DNA of 64,000 nt from positions 1-64,000 of the forward strand of contig CALOBA010000045.1 in assembly GCA_942491465.1 (NCBI GenBank), read 5' to 3'. This document shows positions 46,295-57,000 of the stretch, in pieces. The stretch comes from CALOBA01 sp942491465. Lineage in GTDB: Bacteria > Pseudomonadota > Gammaproteobacteria > Chromatiales > Chromatiaceae. The position numbers and the translations under genes are program-made. The notes beneath the pieces were generated by a model. The model made no database searches, was not told the origin of the DNA, and saw nothing but the letters and a program-made list of their open reading frames with translations. Positions within the stretch are counted from its first letter, which is position 1; the number at the start of each line of letters is the position of its first letter.

Positions 46295-47194
46295 TCAGGC
46301 CAACAGGATCACCAAGACGCCGACGAGCATCAGCGCCCCGGCGGGCAGGCGGCGGCGTAGGCCGGGCTCGTGGAACAGCAGCGCGCCGTAGAGGATGCCG
46401 AACAGCAGGCTGGTGCGCTTGACGGCGATCATGTAGGCGACCTCGACGCGCTCGATGGCCGTGAAGTGGGTCAGGATCATGACGGCGTTGAGCCCGGCCA
46501 CCGTGAGCATGGCAAAGGGCCGTCGGCGCAGGTGCCGCAGCAGACCGCGCAGGGCGCTGCCCTTGCGGCCGGCCAGCGGCAGCAGGGCGATCGGCAGCAC
46601 CAGGCCGATGAACAAAAAGTAGAAGGCTCCGAACTGGACCGGCGGCAGGTAGGCGATGGCCGCCTTGCCCATCACCGCCGTGAACGCAAAGATCAGCGCC
46701 ACGGCCAGCATCATCCGCGAGCCGGGCTCCCAGAAGATTGCCGCCAGCGGCGTCGCCCAGCTACGCCAGTCCGAGCCGCGCGCATGGCCGGCGTTCAGCA
46801 GCCAGGCGCCCAGGACCACGAACAGGACGCCGGAGGCGCCGGTGGCCGGGATGCGCTCGCCGAGCAGCAGCCAGCCCACCACCAGGATGAACGCCGGCGT
46901 GAAGGCGAGATAGGGCAGGGTCAGCGACAGCGGATGGTCGCGGATGGCGGCCATGTACAGCAGCATCGCCGCGATCTCCAACGGCACCATCAGCGCGAGC
47001 CAGCCCCAGAACGGCCAGGGCAGGGCGCCCGGCGCCGGTAGCCCCCACAGCAGCGGCAGCAGCAGCACGCCGGTCAGCGTGAAGCGCACCAAGGCCAGCT
47101 CCCAGGCGGTCAAGCCCTGCAGCCAGGCCTTGGTCGCCGCATCGGCGGAGGCCAGTGCGAAGGCGCTGATCAGCGAAAGCGCGAGCCAATCCAC
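46295..47194 (-). CDS. EamA/DMT-family transporter
   Basis: 299 residues with about ten membrane helices in two five-helix EamA repeats. The first repeat is about 1-140 (LISAFALASADAATKAWLQG, LALVRFTLTGVLLLPLL) and the second about 150-299 (SRMMLAVALIFAFTAVMGKA). A drug/metabolite exporter or small-solute permease of the inner membrane; substrate unknown. Directly upstream of the glycosylase gene. Nothing specific regulates it in view, apart from an AT-rich patch near 47270. Confidence 0.87.
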   Translation of the reverse strand: MDWLALSLISAFALASADAATKAWLQGLTAWELALVRFTLTGVLLLPLLWGLPAPGALPWPFWGWLALMVPLEIAAMLLYMAAIRDHPLSLTLPYLAFTPAFILVVGWLLLGERIPATGASGVLFVVLGAWLLNAGHARGSDWRSWATPLAAIFWEPGSRMMLAVALIFAFTAVMGKAAIAYLPPVQFGAFYFLFIGLVLPIALLPLAGRKGSALRGLLRHLRRRPFAMLTVAGLNAVMILTHFTAIERVEVAYMIAVKRTSLLFGILYGALLFHEPGLRRRLPAGALMLVGVLVILLA

Positions 47195-47552
47195 GGGCGA
47201 CGCTCAGCGCGCGGACCGGGAAGCGGTCGTTCTTGAAGCCGCGGATGAACGCCGGTGGGCGCCGGTTAAGTACAATATAAACAATGGCTTGATGATGATT
47301 TGGTGTCCGCCCGTGGGGTGAGCCGTGCAATGGGGGTATTGGCTGGAAGACCGGCGTCGATCTGCGGCTACGCTTGACCCCGCAGGGGTGGCTCTCGGGA
47401 CGGCCGGCATCGGCCCCGTGACGGCCCCGAAGTCTAGGCCAGCGCCCCAGGCGCGCCAAGCCGGATTAGACAACCGCGCCGGCATCTGCAATGATTCCGA
47501 ACTTTGTGGTGCCGCTCCGGCCCGCCCGATCCTCCCCAGCCTCTCCCCACCC
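47195..47552. other. intergenic region
   Basis: No gene. A short AT-rich patch around 47265-47290 (TACAATATAA) may be part of a promoter for the EamA gene or for the plus-strand hisZ-purA run. Nothing firm. Confidence 0.35.
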
Positions 47553-47738
47553 ATGTGGCATGATTTCTGGGTCGCGATGGCCCTGGTCTTCGTTATCGAA
47601 GGCGTCATCCCCTTTCTAGCCCCGAACGCCATGCGGCGCATGATGCTCGATGTCGCCCGTGCGGATAACCGTACGCTGCGGGTGGTTGGGCTGGTGAGCA
47701 TGATCAGCGGTGTCGGTATGCTGTACCTGATCAATTGA
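47553..47738 (+). CDS. DUF2065 (YjeT-type) small membrane protein
   Basis: 61 residues from the ATG at 47553: two membrane helices (MWHDFWVAMALVFVIEGVIPF and VVGLVSMISGVGMLYLI) around a basic loop (NAMRRMMLDVARADNR). Small YjeT-like proteins usually stand between hflC and hisZ/purA in gammaproteobacteria, as here. Function unknown. The stop lies about 25 bases before hisZ, so they are likely co-transcribed. Confidence 0.83.
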   Translation: MWHDFWVAMALVFVIEGVIPFLAPNAMRRMMLDVARADNRTLRVVGLVSMISGVGMLYLIN

Positions 47739-47763
47739 CACGGCACGATCAAGCGAGACCCGG

Positions 47764-48951
47764 ATGAACGACGAACGTTGGCTGCTGCCGGCCGGTATCG
47801 AAGAGGTGCTGCCCACCGAGGCCGCGCGGCTGGAGCAGTTGCGCAGGTCGCTGCTCGACCTCTATCACGGCTGGGGCTATGAGCTGGTCATCCCGCCCTT
47901 CATCGACTACCTGGAGAGCCTGCTGACCGGCACCGGCCACGACCTGGATCTGCAGACCTTCAAGCTCACCGACCAGCTCAGCGGCCGGATGCTCGGCGTG
48001 CGCGCCGACATGACACCGCAGGTGGCGCGCATGGACGCCCACCAGCTACGCCGCGATGCGCCGACCCGGCTGTGCTATCTGGGCACGGTGCTGCACACCC
48101 GCACCGACGGCTTTGCCGGCACCCGCAGCCCGTTGCAGATCGGCGCCGAGATCTACGGCCACGACGGTCCGGAGAGCGATGTCGAGATCCTGCGCCTGCT
48201 GATGCTGACGCTGCAGACCGCCGGTATCCCGTCGCCCTACCTGGATCTGGGCCACGTCGGTGTGTTCCGCGGCCTGGCCCGCGAGGCCGGGCTGGACCAC
48301 GCCGGGGAGATGGCCCTGTTCGATGCGCTGCAGCGCAAGGCGGTGGCCGAGATCGCCGACATCGTCGCCGGCCTGGGGCTCACCGACGGGATGGCCGAGA
48401 TGCTGCTCGCCCTCGCCGAGCTGAACGGCGACGATGCGCTGGATCGGGCCGCCGGCGTGCTGCGGGCGGCCGGCGCGCCGGTACAGCAGGCGCTGGAGCG
48501 ACTGCACCGCATCGCCGATGAGCTGCACCGCTGGCTGCCGGGGGTGCCGGTGCACTTCGACTTGGCGGAGCTTCGCGGCTACACCTACAAGACCGGCGTC
48601 GTCTTCGCCGCCTTCGTCCCCGGTTGGGGGCTGGAGATCGCCCGCGGTGGGCGCTACGACGACATTGGCCAAGTATTCGGCCGTGCCCGCCCGGCGGTGG
48701 GCTTCAGCGCCGATCTCAAGGGCCTGATGGCGCTGTCCACCGATCTGGCCGGCGAGCCCGAGGCGGACGGGATTCTCGCCCCCTGGGACGCGGACCCGGC
48801 CTTGCAGACCGAGATCGCCCGGCTGCGGGCCGAGGGCTATCGCGTCATCTGCGCGCTGCCCGGACAGCAGGGCGACGCCGCCGCGCTGCGCTGTTCACGC
48901 CGCCTGGAGCGCCGCGACGGGGCCTGGCGCCTGCAACCAAACGGGGCCTGA
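47764..48951 (+). CDS. hisZ: ATP phosphoribosyltransferase regulatory subunit
   Basis: 395 residues, a catalytically inactive class II aminoacyl-tRNA synthetase-like (HisRS-like) protein. The core PAGIEEVLPTEAARLEQLRR, YELVIPPFIDYLESLL, LRADMTPQVARMDA, YLGTVLHT and ARGGRYDDIG are all present. It partners short-form HisG to catalyse and regulate the first step of histidine synthesis, giving feedback inhibition. hisG itself is not in the window. Between the DUF2065 gene and purA on the plus strand, the usual gammaproteobacterial order. Confidence 0.95.
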   Translation: MNDERWLLPAGIEEVLPTEAARLEQLRRSLLDLYHGWGYELVIPPFIDYLESLLTGTGHDLDLQTFKLTDQLSGRMLGVRADMTPQVARMDAHQLRRDAPTRLCYLGTVLHTRTDGFAGTRSPLQIGAEIYGHDGPESDVEILRLLMLTLQTAGIPSPYLDLGHVGVFRGLAREAGLDHAGEMALFDALQRKAVAEIADIVAGLGLTDGMAEMLLALAELNGDDALDRAAGVLRAAGAPVQQALERLHRIADELHRWLPGVPVHFDLAELRGYTYKTGVVFAAFVPGWGLEIARGGRYDDIGQVFGRARPAVGFSADLKGLMALSTDLAGEPEADGILAPWDADPALQTEIARLRAEGYRVICALPGQQGDAAALRCSRRLERRDGAWRLQPNGA

Positions 48952-49015
48952 GCTTGCTGCCACTGCGCGGCCAAGTCCTGACAATCCACAGCAACCGAGA
49001 TAGAAGAAACGGCCG

Positions 49016-50308
49016 ATGGGCAAGAATGTAGTCGTGATCGGCACCCAATGGGGTGACGAGGGCAAGGGCAAGGTGGTCGATCTGCTCACCGAGCGGGTCC
49101 GTGCCGTGGTGCGTTTCCAGGGCGGTCACAATGCCGGCCATACGCTGGTCATCGAAGGCAAGCAGACCATCCTGCATCTGATCCCCTCCGGCATCCTGCA
49201 CGATGGCGTGGAATGCCTGATCGGCAACGGTGTCGTCCTCTCCCCGGAGGCCCTGCTGTCCGAGGTGGAGACCCTGGAGCAGGGTGGGGTGCCGGTGCGT
49301 GAGCGTCTGTCCATCAGCCCGGCCTGCGCCCTGATCCTGCCCTATCACATCGCCCTCGACCAGGCCCGCGAGCGCGCCCGCGGCAAGCAGGCCATCGGCA
49401 CCACCGGGCGCGGCATCGGTCCGGCCTACGAGGACAAGATCGCCCGCCGCGGCATCCGCTTGGGCGAGCTGCTGGACCCGGCCCACTTCCAGGCCCGGCT
49501 GTGCGAGGTGCTCGACTACCACAACTTCGCGCTGGAGCACTACTTCAAGGCCGATACCGTGGACGTCGGCGCCTGCCTCGACCAGGCCCTGGCCCAGGCC
49601 GAGCAGATCGCGCCGATGGTGGCGGACGTCGCCGGCAGGCTGCATCAGCTGTGCCGCGAGGACGCCGACGTCCTGTTCGAGGGCGCCCAGGGTGCCCTGC
49701 TCGACATCGACCACGGCACCTACCCCTACGTCACCTCGTCGACCACCACCGCCGGCGGCGCCGCCAGCGGCAGTGGCGTCGGTCCATTGGATCTGGACTA
49801 CGTGCTCGGCATCGTCAAGGCCTACACCACGCGCGTGGGCGGCGGCCCGTTCCCCACCGAGCTGTTCGACGACGATGGCGATCACCTGGGTACCCGGGGC
49901 CATGAGTTCGGCGCCACCACCGGGCGCAAGCGCCGCTGCGGCTGGCTCGATATGGTGGCGCTGCGCCGCTCGTTCGCCGTCAACAGCGTCAGCGGCCTGT
50001 GCATCACCAAGCTCGACGTGCTCGACGGGCTGGAGCGGCTGCGCATCTGCACCGCCTACGAACTCGACGGCGAGCGACTCGATGCACCACCGGTGAGCGC
50101 CGATGCGCTCGCCCGCTGCAAGCCGGTGCTCGAGGAGATGCCCGGCTGGCAGGCGCGCACCGCCGGCGCCGGCGCGCTGGACGACCTGCCGCCGGCGGCG
50201 CGGGACTATCTGGCGCGGATCGAGGAGCTCGGTGGTGTCCCCATCGATATCATCTCGACTGGCGCGGATCGTGCAGACACGCTCGTCGTGCGTCATCCGT
50301 TCGACTGA
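49016..50308 (+). CDS. purA: adenylosuccinate synthetase
   Basis: 430 residues, full length. It joins IMP and aspartate with GTP to give adenylosuccinate. The N-terminal GTQWGDEGKGKVVDLL is the P-loop, with GGHNAGHT for IMP/Mg; then ISPACALILPYHIALDQARE, GTTGRGIGPAYEDKIARRG, FEGAQGALLDIDHGTYPYVT and TTGRKRRCGWLDMVALRR, all conserved. A good ribosome binding site (GATAGAAGAAACGGCCG) precedes the ATG. It leads the oad genes by 23 bases. Confidence 0.98.
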   Translation: MGKNVVVIGTQWGDEGKGKVVDLLTERVRAVVRFQGGHNAGHTLVIEGKQTILHLIPSGILHDGVECLIGNGVVLSPEALLSEVETLEQGGVPVRERLSISPACALILPYHIALDQARERARGKQAIGTTGRGIGPAYEDKIARRGIRLGELLDPAHFQARLCEVLDYHNFALEHYFKADTVDVGACLDQALAQAEQIAPMVADVAGRLHQLCREDADVLFEGAQGALLDIDHGTYPYVTSSTTTAGGAASGSGVGPLDLDYVLGIVKAYTTRVGGGPFPTELFDDDGDHLGTRGHEFGATTGRKRRCGWLDMVALRRSFAVNSVSGLCITKLDVLDGLERLRICTAYELDGERLDAPPVSADALARCKPVLEEMPGWQARTAGAGALDDLPPAARDYLARIEELGGVPIDIISTGADRADTLVVRHPFD

Positions 50309-50331
50309 ACCTTTGAGGAGACCCTACCCGC

Positions 50332-50577
50332 ATGGGCCAGACCGACCTACTGTTTGAGAGCCTGCGCCTGATGGGCATCGGCATGGGCATCGTCTTCTGC
50401 TTCCTGCTGCTGTTGGTGGCGCTGCTGAAGGGGATGTCCTGGGCCGCCCTGCGGCTGGGGCCGCCGGAGCCCGAGCCGGCGCCTGCGCCTTCGTCGGCAA
50501 CGCCGGCGGCGGCCGACGACGACCTCATTGCCGTCATCAGCGCCGCGATCGCGCGCTATCGCTCACTCCGGGGCTGA
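50332..50577 (+). CDS. oadG: Na+-pumping oxaloacetate decarboxylase, gamma subunit
   Basis: 81 residues: one membrane helix (MGIGMGIVFCFLLLLVALLK, about 14-33) followed by a proline/alanine-rich cytoplasmic linker and a helix. The gamma subunit assembles the alpha and beta subunits and binds zinc in characterised systems. It sits first in oadGAB, directly after purA. GAGGAG lies about 12 bases upstream. Confidence 0.9.
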   Translation: MGQTDLLFESLRLMGIGMGIVFCFLLLLVALLKGMSWAALRLGPPEPEPAPAPSSATPAAADDDLIAVISAAIARYRSLRG

Positions 50578-50647
50578 GCCGGATGCCATCCGGCCGCTCG
50601 CCGACCCTTTTCTCCCTTCCTGTTACGCACTCCGAAAGGCTGCACCG

Positions 50648-52438
50648 ATGACCCAGAAGACTCCGCTCGGCATCACCGATGTCGTCCTTCGCGATGCCCA
50701 TCAATCGCTGTTGGCGACACGCATGCGCATCGACGACATGCTGCCCATCGCCGCCAAGCTCGACCAGGTCGGCTATTGGTCCCTGGAGACCTGGGGCGGC
50801 GCCACCTTCGACGCCTGCATCCGTTTCCTGGGCGAAGACCCCTGGGAGCGCCTGCGCCGGCTCAAGGCGGCCATGCCCAACACCCGCATGCAGATGCTGC
50901 TGCGCGGCCAGAACCTGCTCGGCTACCGCCACTATGCCGACGACGTGGTAGACACCTTCGTCGAGCGCGCGGTGACCAACGGTATCGACGTCTTCCGCAT
51001 CTTCGATGCCATGAACGACGTGCGCAATCTCCAGCAGGCCGTCAAGGCGACGCTGAAGACCGACGCCCACGCCCAGGGCACCATGTCCTACACCGTGAGC
51101 CCGGTGCACAACATCGACTACTGGCTCGACATGGCGAAACGGCTGGAGGAGATGGGCTGCCACTCCATCTGCATCAAGGACATGGCCGGGCTGCTGCGAC
51201 CCTACACGGCGTTTGAGCTGGTCAGTCGGCTGAAGGAGACCGTCTCGGTACCCCTGGCGATCCAGTCCCACGCCACCACCGGGCTCAGCACCGCCACCTA
51301 CCTCAAGTGCATCGAGGCGGGGATGGACATGGTCGATACCTCGATCTCGTCCATGAGCATGACCTACGGCCACTCCCCGACCGAGACCCTGGTCGCCATC
51401 TTCGAAGGCTCCGATCGCGACACCGGCATGGACATCACCCTGCTGGAGGAGATCGCCGCCTACTTCCGCGAGGTTCGCAAGAAGTACGCCCGTTTCGAGG
51501 GCGCGCTCAAGGGCGTGGACTCCCGCATCCTGGTGGCCCAGGTCCCCGGTGGCATGCTCACCAACATGGAGAGCCAACTGCGCGAGCAGGGCGCCACCGA
51601 CCGCCTCGACGAGGTGCTCCAAGAGATCCCGCGGGTGCGCGAAGACCTGGGCTTCATCCCGCTGGTGACGCCCACGTCGCAGATCGTCGGCACCCAGGCC
51701 GTGCTCAACGTGCTCATGGGCGAGCGCTACAAGAGCATCGCCAAGGAGACCGCCGGCGTGCTGCGCGGCAGTTACGGCGCCTCGCCGGCGCCGGTCAATA
51801 AGGAGTTGCAGGCGCGCGTGCTCGAGGGCGATGAGCCCACCACCTGCCGCCCGGCCGATGTGCTCGAGCCGGAGATGGATACGCTCACCGCGGAGCTCAT
51901 CAAGACGGCCAAGGAGCGCAACATCAAGCTCGCCGACGCCGTCGTCGACGACGTGCTCATCTACGCCCTGTTCCCGCAGGTCGGTCTCAAGTTCCTGGAG
52001 AACCGCAACAACCCCGACGCCTTCGAGAAGCCGCCGTGGGAGATCGAGGACAAGCCCGCCGCGGCACCCGCCGCCGCGCCGGCAGCCGCCCCCGCCGGCG
52101 GACCCGAGGCCTACCGGGTCGAGGTCAACGGCAAGGCCTACGACGTCACCGTCTCGCCCCAGGGCGCGGTCGAGGGCGTCGTGCCGGCGGCGACAGCCCC
52201 GGCAGCGGCCGAGCCGGCCGGCCCCAGCACCGGCGTCGAGGCGCCGATGGCCGGCAACATCGTGCGCATCGCCGTCAACCCCGGCCAAAAGGTCGAGGCC
52301 GGCGAGGTCGTCGTCGTCCTGGAGGCGATGAAGATGGAGACCGACGTGCGCGCCCCGGTCGCCGGCACCGTCGCCGAGATCCGGGTCAAAGAGGGCGATG
52401 CCGTCCCCCTCGGCGCCACCCTGCTGACCCTGGGCTGA
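50648..52438 (+). CDS. oadA: Na+-pumping oxaloacetate decarboxylase, alpha subunit (biotin)
   Basis: 596 residues. The carboxyltransferase domain (1-about 300) opens with GITDVVLRDAHQSLLATRMR and has CIKDMAGLLRPY; a PYC-OadA conserved region (about 300-460) follows. Then comes an alanine/proline-rich flexible linker (about 475-525) and a C-terminal biotinyl domain with VLEAMKMETDV, the biotinylated lysine being about residue 561. It transfers carboxyl from oxaloacetate to biotin, and the beta subunit then decarboxylates it while pumping Na+. The ATG at 50648 is chosen because the region before it has no coding character. Confidence 0.97.
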   Translation: MTQKTPLGITDVVLRDAHQSLLATRMRIDDMLPIAAKLDQVGYWSLETWGGATFDACIRFLGEDPWERLRRLKAAMPNTRMQMLLRGQNLLGYRHYADDVVDTFVERAVTNGIDVFRIFDAMNDVRNLQQAVKATLKTDAHAQGTMSYTVSPVHNIDYWLDMAKRLEEMGCHSICIKDMAGLLRPYTAFELVSRLKETVSVPLAIQSHATTGLSTATYLKCIEAGMDMVDTSISSMSMTYGHSPTETLVAIFEGSDRDTGMDITLLEEIAAYFREVRKKYARFEGALKGVDSRILVAQVPGGMLTNMESQLREQGATDRLDEVLQEIPRVREDLGFIPLVTPTSQIVGTQAVLNVLMGERYKSIAKETAGVLRGSYGASPAPVNKELQARVLEGDEPTTCRPADVLEPEMDTLTAELIKTAKERNIKLADAVVDDVLIYALFPQVGLKFLENRNNPDAFEKPPWEIEDKPAAAPAAAPAAAPAGGPEAYRVEVNGKAYDVTVSPQGAVEGVVPAATAPAAAEPAGPSTGVEAPMAGNIVRIAVNPGQKVEAGEVVVVLEAMKMETDVRAPVAGTVAEIRVKEGDAVPLGATLLTLG

Positions 52439-52442
52439 CACC

Positions 52443-53576
52443 ATGGAACAGCTCATCCAGCTCTGGGAGTCGGCCGGCATCGCCAACCTGACCGGGGGGC
52501 AGGTGCTGATGATGGCGGTGGGCTGCGGGCTGATCTATCTCGCCATCGCCAAGCGCTTCGAGCCGCTGCTGCTGGTGCCCATCGGCTTTGGTGCCCTGCT
52601 CAGCAACATCCCGGTGGCCGGCATCGGCGGCCCGGACGGCATGATCGGCATGATCTACAGCGTCGGCGTCGAGACCGGCATCTTCCCGCTGCTGATCTTC
52701 ATGGGCGTGGGCGCGCTGACCGACTTCGGCGCGCTGATCGCGCGGCCATCGACGCTGCTGCTCGGCGCCGCCGCCCAGTTCGGCATCTTCGCCACCCTCA
52801 TCGGCGCCGTGTCCTTGAACTTCGTCCCCGGCTTCGAGTTCACGCTGGCCGATGCCTCGGCCATCGCCATCATCGGCGGCGCCGACGGGCCCACGGCCAT
52901 CTTCCTGGCCTCCCGGCTGGCGCCGGACCTGCTCGGCGCCATCGCCGTTGCGGCCTACTCCTATATGGCCCTGGTGCCCATCATCCAGCCGCCGATCATG
53001 CGCGCCCTGACCACCGAAAAGGAGCGCGCCGTGGTCATGCAGCAGATGCGCCCGGTCTCGCGCCTGGAGCGCATCCTGTTCCCGTTCGTCGTGCTCATCC
53101 TCTGCGCCCTGCTGCTGCCGTCGGCGGCGCCGCTGATCGGCATGCTCACCTTCGGCAACCTGCTGCGCGAGTGCGGCGTGGTCGAGCGTCTGAGCCGGGC
53201 GGCCCAGAACGAGATCATCAACATCGTCACCATCATGCTCGGCCTGGCCGTGGGCTCCAAGCTCTCCGCGGACAAGTTCCTGACCCTGGAGACCCTCGGC
53301 ATCCTCGCCCTGGGCGCCGTGGCCTTCTGCATCGGCACCGCCACCGGCGTCATCATGGGCAAGATCATGCACCGGGTCACCGGCGGCAAGGTCAACCCGC
53401 TGATCGGCGCCGCCGGCGTCTCCGCCGTGCCCATGGCCGCCCGCGTCGTCAACAAGGTCGGCCTGGAGTCGAACCAGCACAACTTCCTGCTCATGCACGC
53501 CATGGGCCCCAACGTCGCCGGCGTCATCGGCTCCGCCGTAGCAGCCGGCGTCCTCCTCGCCCTCGTCGGCGGCTGA
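52443..53576 (+). CDS. oadB: Na+-pumping oxaloacetate decarboxylase, beta subunit
   Basis: 377 residues, an integral membrane protein with about ten helices. Landmarks are LIFMGVGALTDFGALIARP, IIGGADGPTAIFLAS with the aspartate used for Na+/proton translocation, and GGKVNPLIGAAGVSAVPMAA near the C-terminus. It decarboxylates carboxybiotin on OadA and exports Na+. Its ATG follows the oadA stop by four bases, so expression is coupled. A GC hairpin without T run (about 53593-53619) follows and may end the operon. Confidence 0.96.
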   Translation: MEQLIQLWESAGIANLTGGQVLMMAVGCGLIYLAIAKRFEPLLLVPIGFGALLSNIPVAGIGGPDGMIGMIYSVGVETGIFPLLIFMGVGALTDFGALIARPSTLLLGAAAQFGIFATLIGAVSLNFVPGFEFTLADASAIAIIGGADGPTAIFLASRLAPDLLGAIAVAAYSYMALVPIIQPPIMRALTTEKERAVVMQQMRPVSRLERILFPFVVLILCALLLPSAAPLIGMLTFGNLLRECGVVERLSRAAQNEIINIVTIMLGLAVGSKLSADKFLTLETLGILALGAVAFCIGTATGVIMGKIMHRVTGGKVNPLIGAAGVSAVPMAARVVNKVGLESNQHNFLLMHAMGPNVAGVIGSAVAAGVLLALVGG

Positions 53577-53919
53577 CCCCCCACCCCCCTCCAGGCGCGC
53601 CGACCTCAGTCGGCGCCTTCCTCGGCGGGGAAGGAGCCCCCGGTCGCGCCCCCTCCCAAGCCCCAGCCCCGGCATCCGCCGTAGGGTGGATAAGCGCAGC
53701 GCATCCACCATCAACGAGTGCCGGGGCTCCCGAGATCAGGTTCACGGCACCGTTGTCGATCTCGGCGCAACGGCGCCGGGTCTCAGCCAGCCAGTCCGGT
53801 GAGACGGCGACGTCGCTTCCTGCATCCAGGCTTTCGAGAAGGGTCTCGATGACGAACGAACGGGCGTGCAGGTCGAGCCGCATGGCGTCTTCAATGATCT
53901 GCTGGATATCCGACGTCAT
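53524..53919 (-). pseudogene. ParE/RelE-type addiction module antitoxin, C-terminus damaged
   Basis: From the ATG at 53919 (AGGAGG ten bases upstream): MTSDIQQIIEDAMRLDLHAR, then SFVIETLLESLDAGSDVAVS and WLAETRRRCAEIDNGAV, the short helical addiction-module (TIGR02574-type) antitoxin. After about 60 residues it runs into GC-rich hairpin sequence (53685-53709) with no normal end and overlaps the 3' end of oadB. No toxin gene follows. Probably a truncated remnant. Confidence 0.7.
53685..53709. repeat. 25-base hairpin, sister of 39786-39810
   Basis: GGTGGATAAGCGCAGCGCATCCACC; stem conserved against the copy at 39786-39810 with a compensating T-A to C-G change. It lies where the antitoxin reading frame ends being protein-like. 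Confidence 0.7.
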
Positions 53920-54067
53920 TTGGGCTGGCCTCCTGTGGTGAGCTGGTTTCGGTTTTGATCGAGAAGTGCAGATTATTGCGGCCGTATCATCGGGATGACC
54001 GTCGCTCAGGCGGGGCTCGGGGTCGTTAAACTGGGGGCAGCGAGCCCGCCACCATTTGAGGATGATC

Positions 54068-57000
54068 ATGCCCAGCCACCCCGCCAAGCCCGCCCACGGG
54101 CTGCAAGCCCTGCTGAAGGGCTTCCGCCCCGACCCGACGAGCCCCCACCCGGAGACGATCCAGCAGGCGATGCAGGTCGCCCGCGCCCTGCACCAGCGCG
54201 CCAGCGTGTTGCAGACGCGGAAAGAGCGCCGGCAGCAGGAGGAACTGGAGCGGATCATGCAAAGCCCGCACGATAAGGCGACGCTGGTGCAGATCACCGA
54301 CCAGGCCCTGCGCGCGACCGATCCGGCGCGGGCGGCCGAGCAGTTGATCCATATCCTCGATGCCCGCGGCATCCCAAGCTTCTTCTCGGCGCTGGACAAG
54401 CTGCTGCTGAAGGGCTTTCGCGTCGTCGGGGGCTACCTGCCCGGCCTGATGATGCCGCTGGTGCGCGACAGACTGCGCGCGGAGACGGCGGATGTCATCC
54501 TGCCGGCGGAGGAGGGGCCGCTGCTGGCGCACCTGCGGACACGCCAGGCGGCGGGCGTGCGGATGAACCTGAACCTGATCGGCGAGGCCCTGCTCGGGGA
54601 GGAGGCGGTCCAGGCGCAGATGCGGCGCTATCTGGCGATGCTGCAACTGCCCGAGGTGGAGTGCATCTCGGTGAAGATATCCACCGTCTACTCGCAGCTC
54701 GCGCCGCTGGCTCGGGACCGGACCGTCAGCACCCTGGCCGATCGCCTGGAGCAGCTGTACCGGGAGGCGGCGCGGCTGCGCTTCCGCCGCGCCGACGGCA
54801 GCGAGGTGCCCAAGTTCGTCTATCTGGACATGGAGTCGTACCGCGACATGGGCATGACCGCCGATGCCTTCATGGCCGCGCTGGGCCGACCCGGGCTTGA
54901 GCAGGTGAACGCCGGCATCGCGCTGCAGGCCTATCTGCCGGACGCCGGCGCGGTGCAGCGGCAGATCAGCAGTTGGGCCAGGCAGCGGGTAGGGCAGGGT
55001 GGCGCACCGGTGACCATCCGCCTGGTCAAGGGCGCGAACATGGAGATGGAGCGCGTCGACGCCGCCCTGCACGGCTGGCCCCAGGCGCCGTTCCTGCGCA
55101 AGGCCGAGACCGATGCCAACTTCAAGCGCATGCTCCAGTGGGCCTTGGAGCCCGAGAATATCGCCGCGGTGCGCATCGGCATCGCCTCGCACAACCTGTT
55201 CGATCTCAGCTATGCGCTGGTGCTCGGGCACCAGGCCGGCGTGCTGGATCGGCTGCAGATCGAGCTGCTCGAGGGCATGGCCAACCACCAGGTCCGAGCC
55301 TTGGCGGAGGTGGCGGACAACCTGCTGCTCTACGCCCCGGCGACCGGCCGGGAGCAATTCGTCAACGCCATCGGCTACCTGGTGCGGCGGCTCGATGAGA
55401 ACACCGGACCGGAGAACTTCCTCGCCCACGCCTTCCAGCTGGTGGTCGACGGCCCGGAATGGCAACAGCAGGCCGCGCGCTTCGCCGCGTCGTTCGCGCT
55501 GATCGACGGGCTGGCCGAGCAGCCGCGCCGCGGCCAGGACCGCCGCCAGCCGCCGGAGCGACCGGCGGCGGACGACCTGAGCCTGGACGGCTTCCGCAAC
55601 GCGCCCGACACCGACTGGTCGCTGCCGGCCAATGTCGCCTGGGCGCAGGACATCATCGCCGACTGGCAGCCGCGCCACGGCGAGCAGGCGGCGGACATCC
55701 CGCTGGTGATCGCCGGCCGCGAGGTCCGCGCCGAGCGCGCGCTGCGCGACTGTGCCGATCCATCCCGCCCCGACACCATCGTCGGCCGCTACCGCGAGGC
55801 GAGCGAGCAGGATCTGACCGATGCCGTCGGCTGCGCCCGCGCCGATCCCACCGGCTGGCGCGACCTGGACCCGGAGCGCCGCGCGGTCATCCTCGGCGCC
55901 TGCGCCCGGGTCTTGCGCGCGCGTCGCGCCGACCTGCTCGGCGCCGCCATGGCCGACGGCGGCAAGACCTTCGCCGAGGCCGACCCGGAGGTCTCCGAGG
56001 CCATCGACTTCATCGAGCTCTACCGCCGCAGCGCTCTGATCTTCCAGCGCCTGGCGAGCGTCCAGGCCCGGCCCAAGGGCGTCGTTGCCGTCATCCCGCC
56101 CTGGAACTTCCCCATCGCCATCCCCGCCGGCGGCATCGCCGCGGCCCTGGCCGCCGGCAACTGCGTGATCCTCAAGCCCGCGTCGGACACCGTGCTGGTG
56201 GCCTGGCAGCTGGTCCAGTGCCTGTGGGAAGGTGGCGTGCCGCGGGAGGTGCTGCAGTTCATGCCCTGCGCCGGCAGCGGCGTCGGCGCCCGGCTCGCGG
56301 CCCACCCGGAGGTGGACGCCGTCATCCTCACCGGCGGCACCGACACGGCGCAGCGCATGCTCGCCGCCCGCCCGGACATGCATCTGCTCGCCGAGACCGG
56401 CGGCAAGGACGCCACCATCGTCACCGCGCTGGCGGACCGCGACCAGGCCATCAAGCACGTCCTGCACTCCGCCTTCAGCCACGGCGGCCAGAAGTGCTCG
56501 GCCACGTCGCTGCTGATCCTGGAACGAGAGGTCTATGGGGACCCGCGCTTCCGCAGCGCGCTCTGCGATGCCGTGCGCAGCCTGCCGGTGGGCCCGGCCT
56601 GGGACCCGAGCACCCGCATCGGCCCGCTGATCCGCCCGCCGTCGGGGGTGCTGGCGCGCGGCCTGAAGACGCTGGAGCCCGGCGAGGAGTGGGCGGTGAA
56701 GCCCGAGCCCGATCCGGACAATCCGCGGATCTGGTCCCCCGGCGTCAAATGGGCGGTGCAGCCCGGCGGCTTCACCCACCAGACCGAGCTGTTCGGCCCG
56801 GTGCTCGGCGTCATGCGTGCCGATGACTTGGACCAGGCCATCGACCTGGTCAATCAGACCCGTTATGGCCTCACCTCCGGCATCGAGACCCTCGATGAGC
56901 GCGAGCAGCGGCATTGGCAAGCACGCATCCGCGCCGGCAACCTCTACATCAATCGCGTCACCACCGGCGCCGTGGTCCTGCGCCAGCCCTTCGGCGGTAT

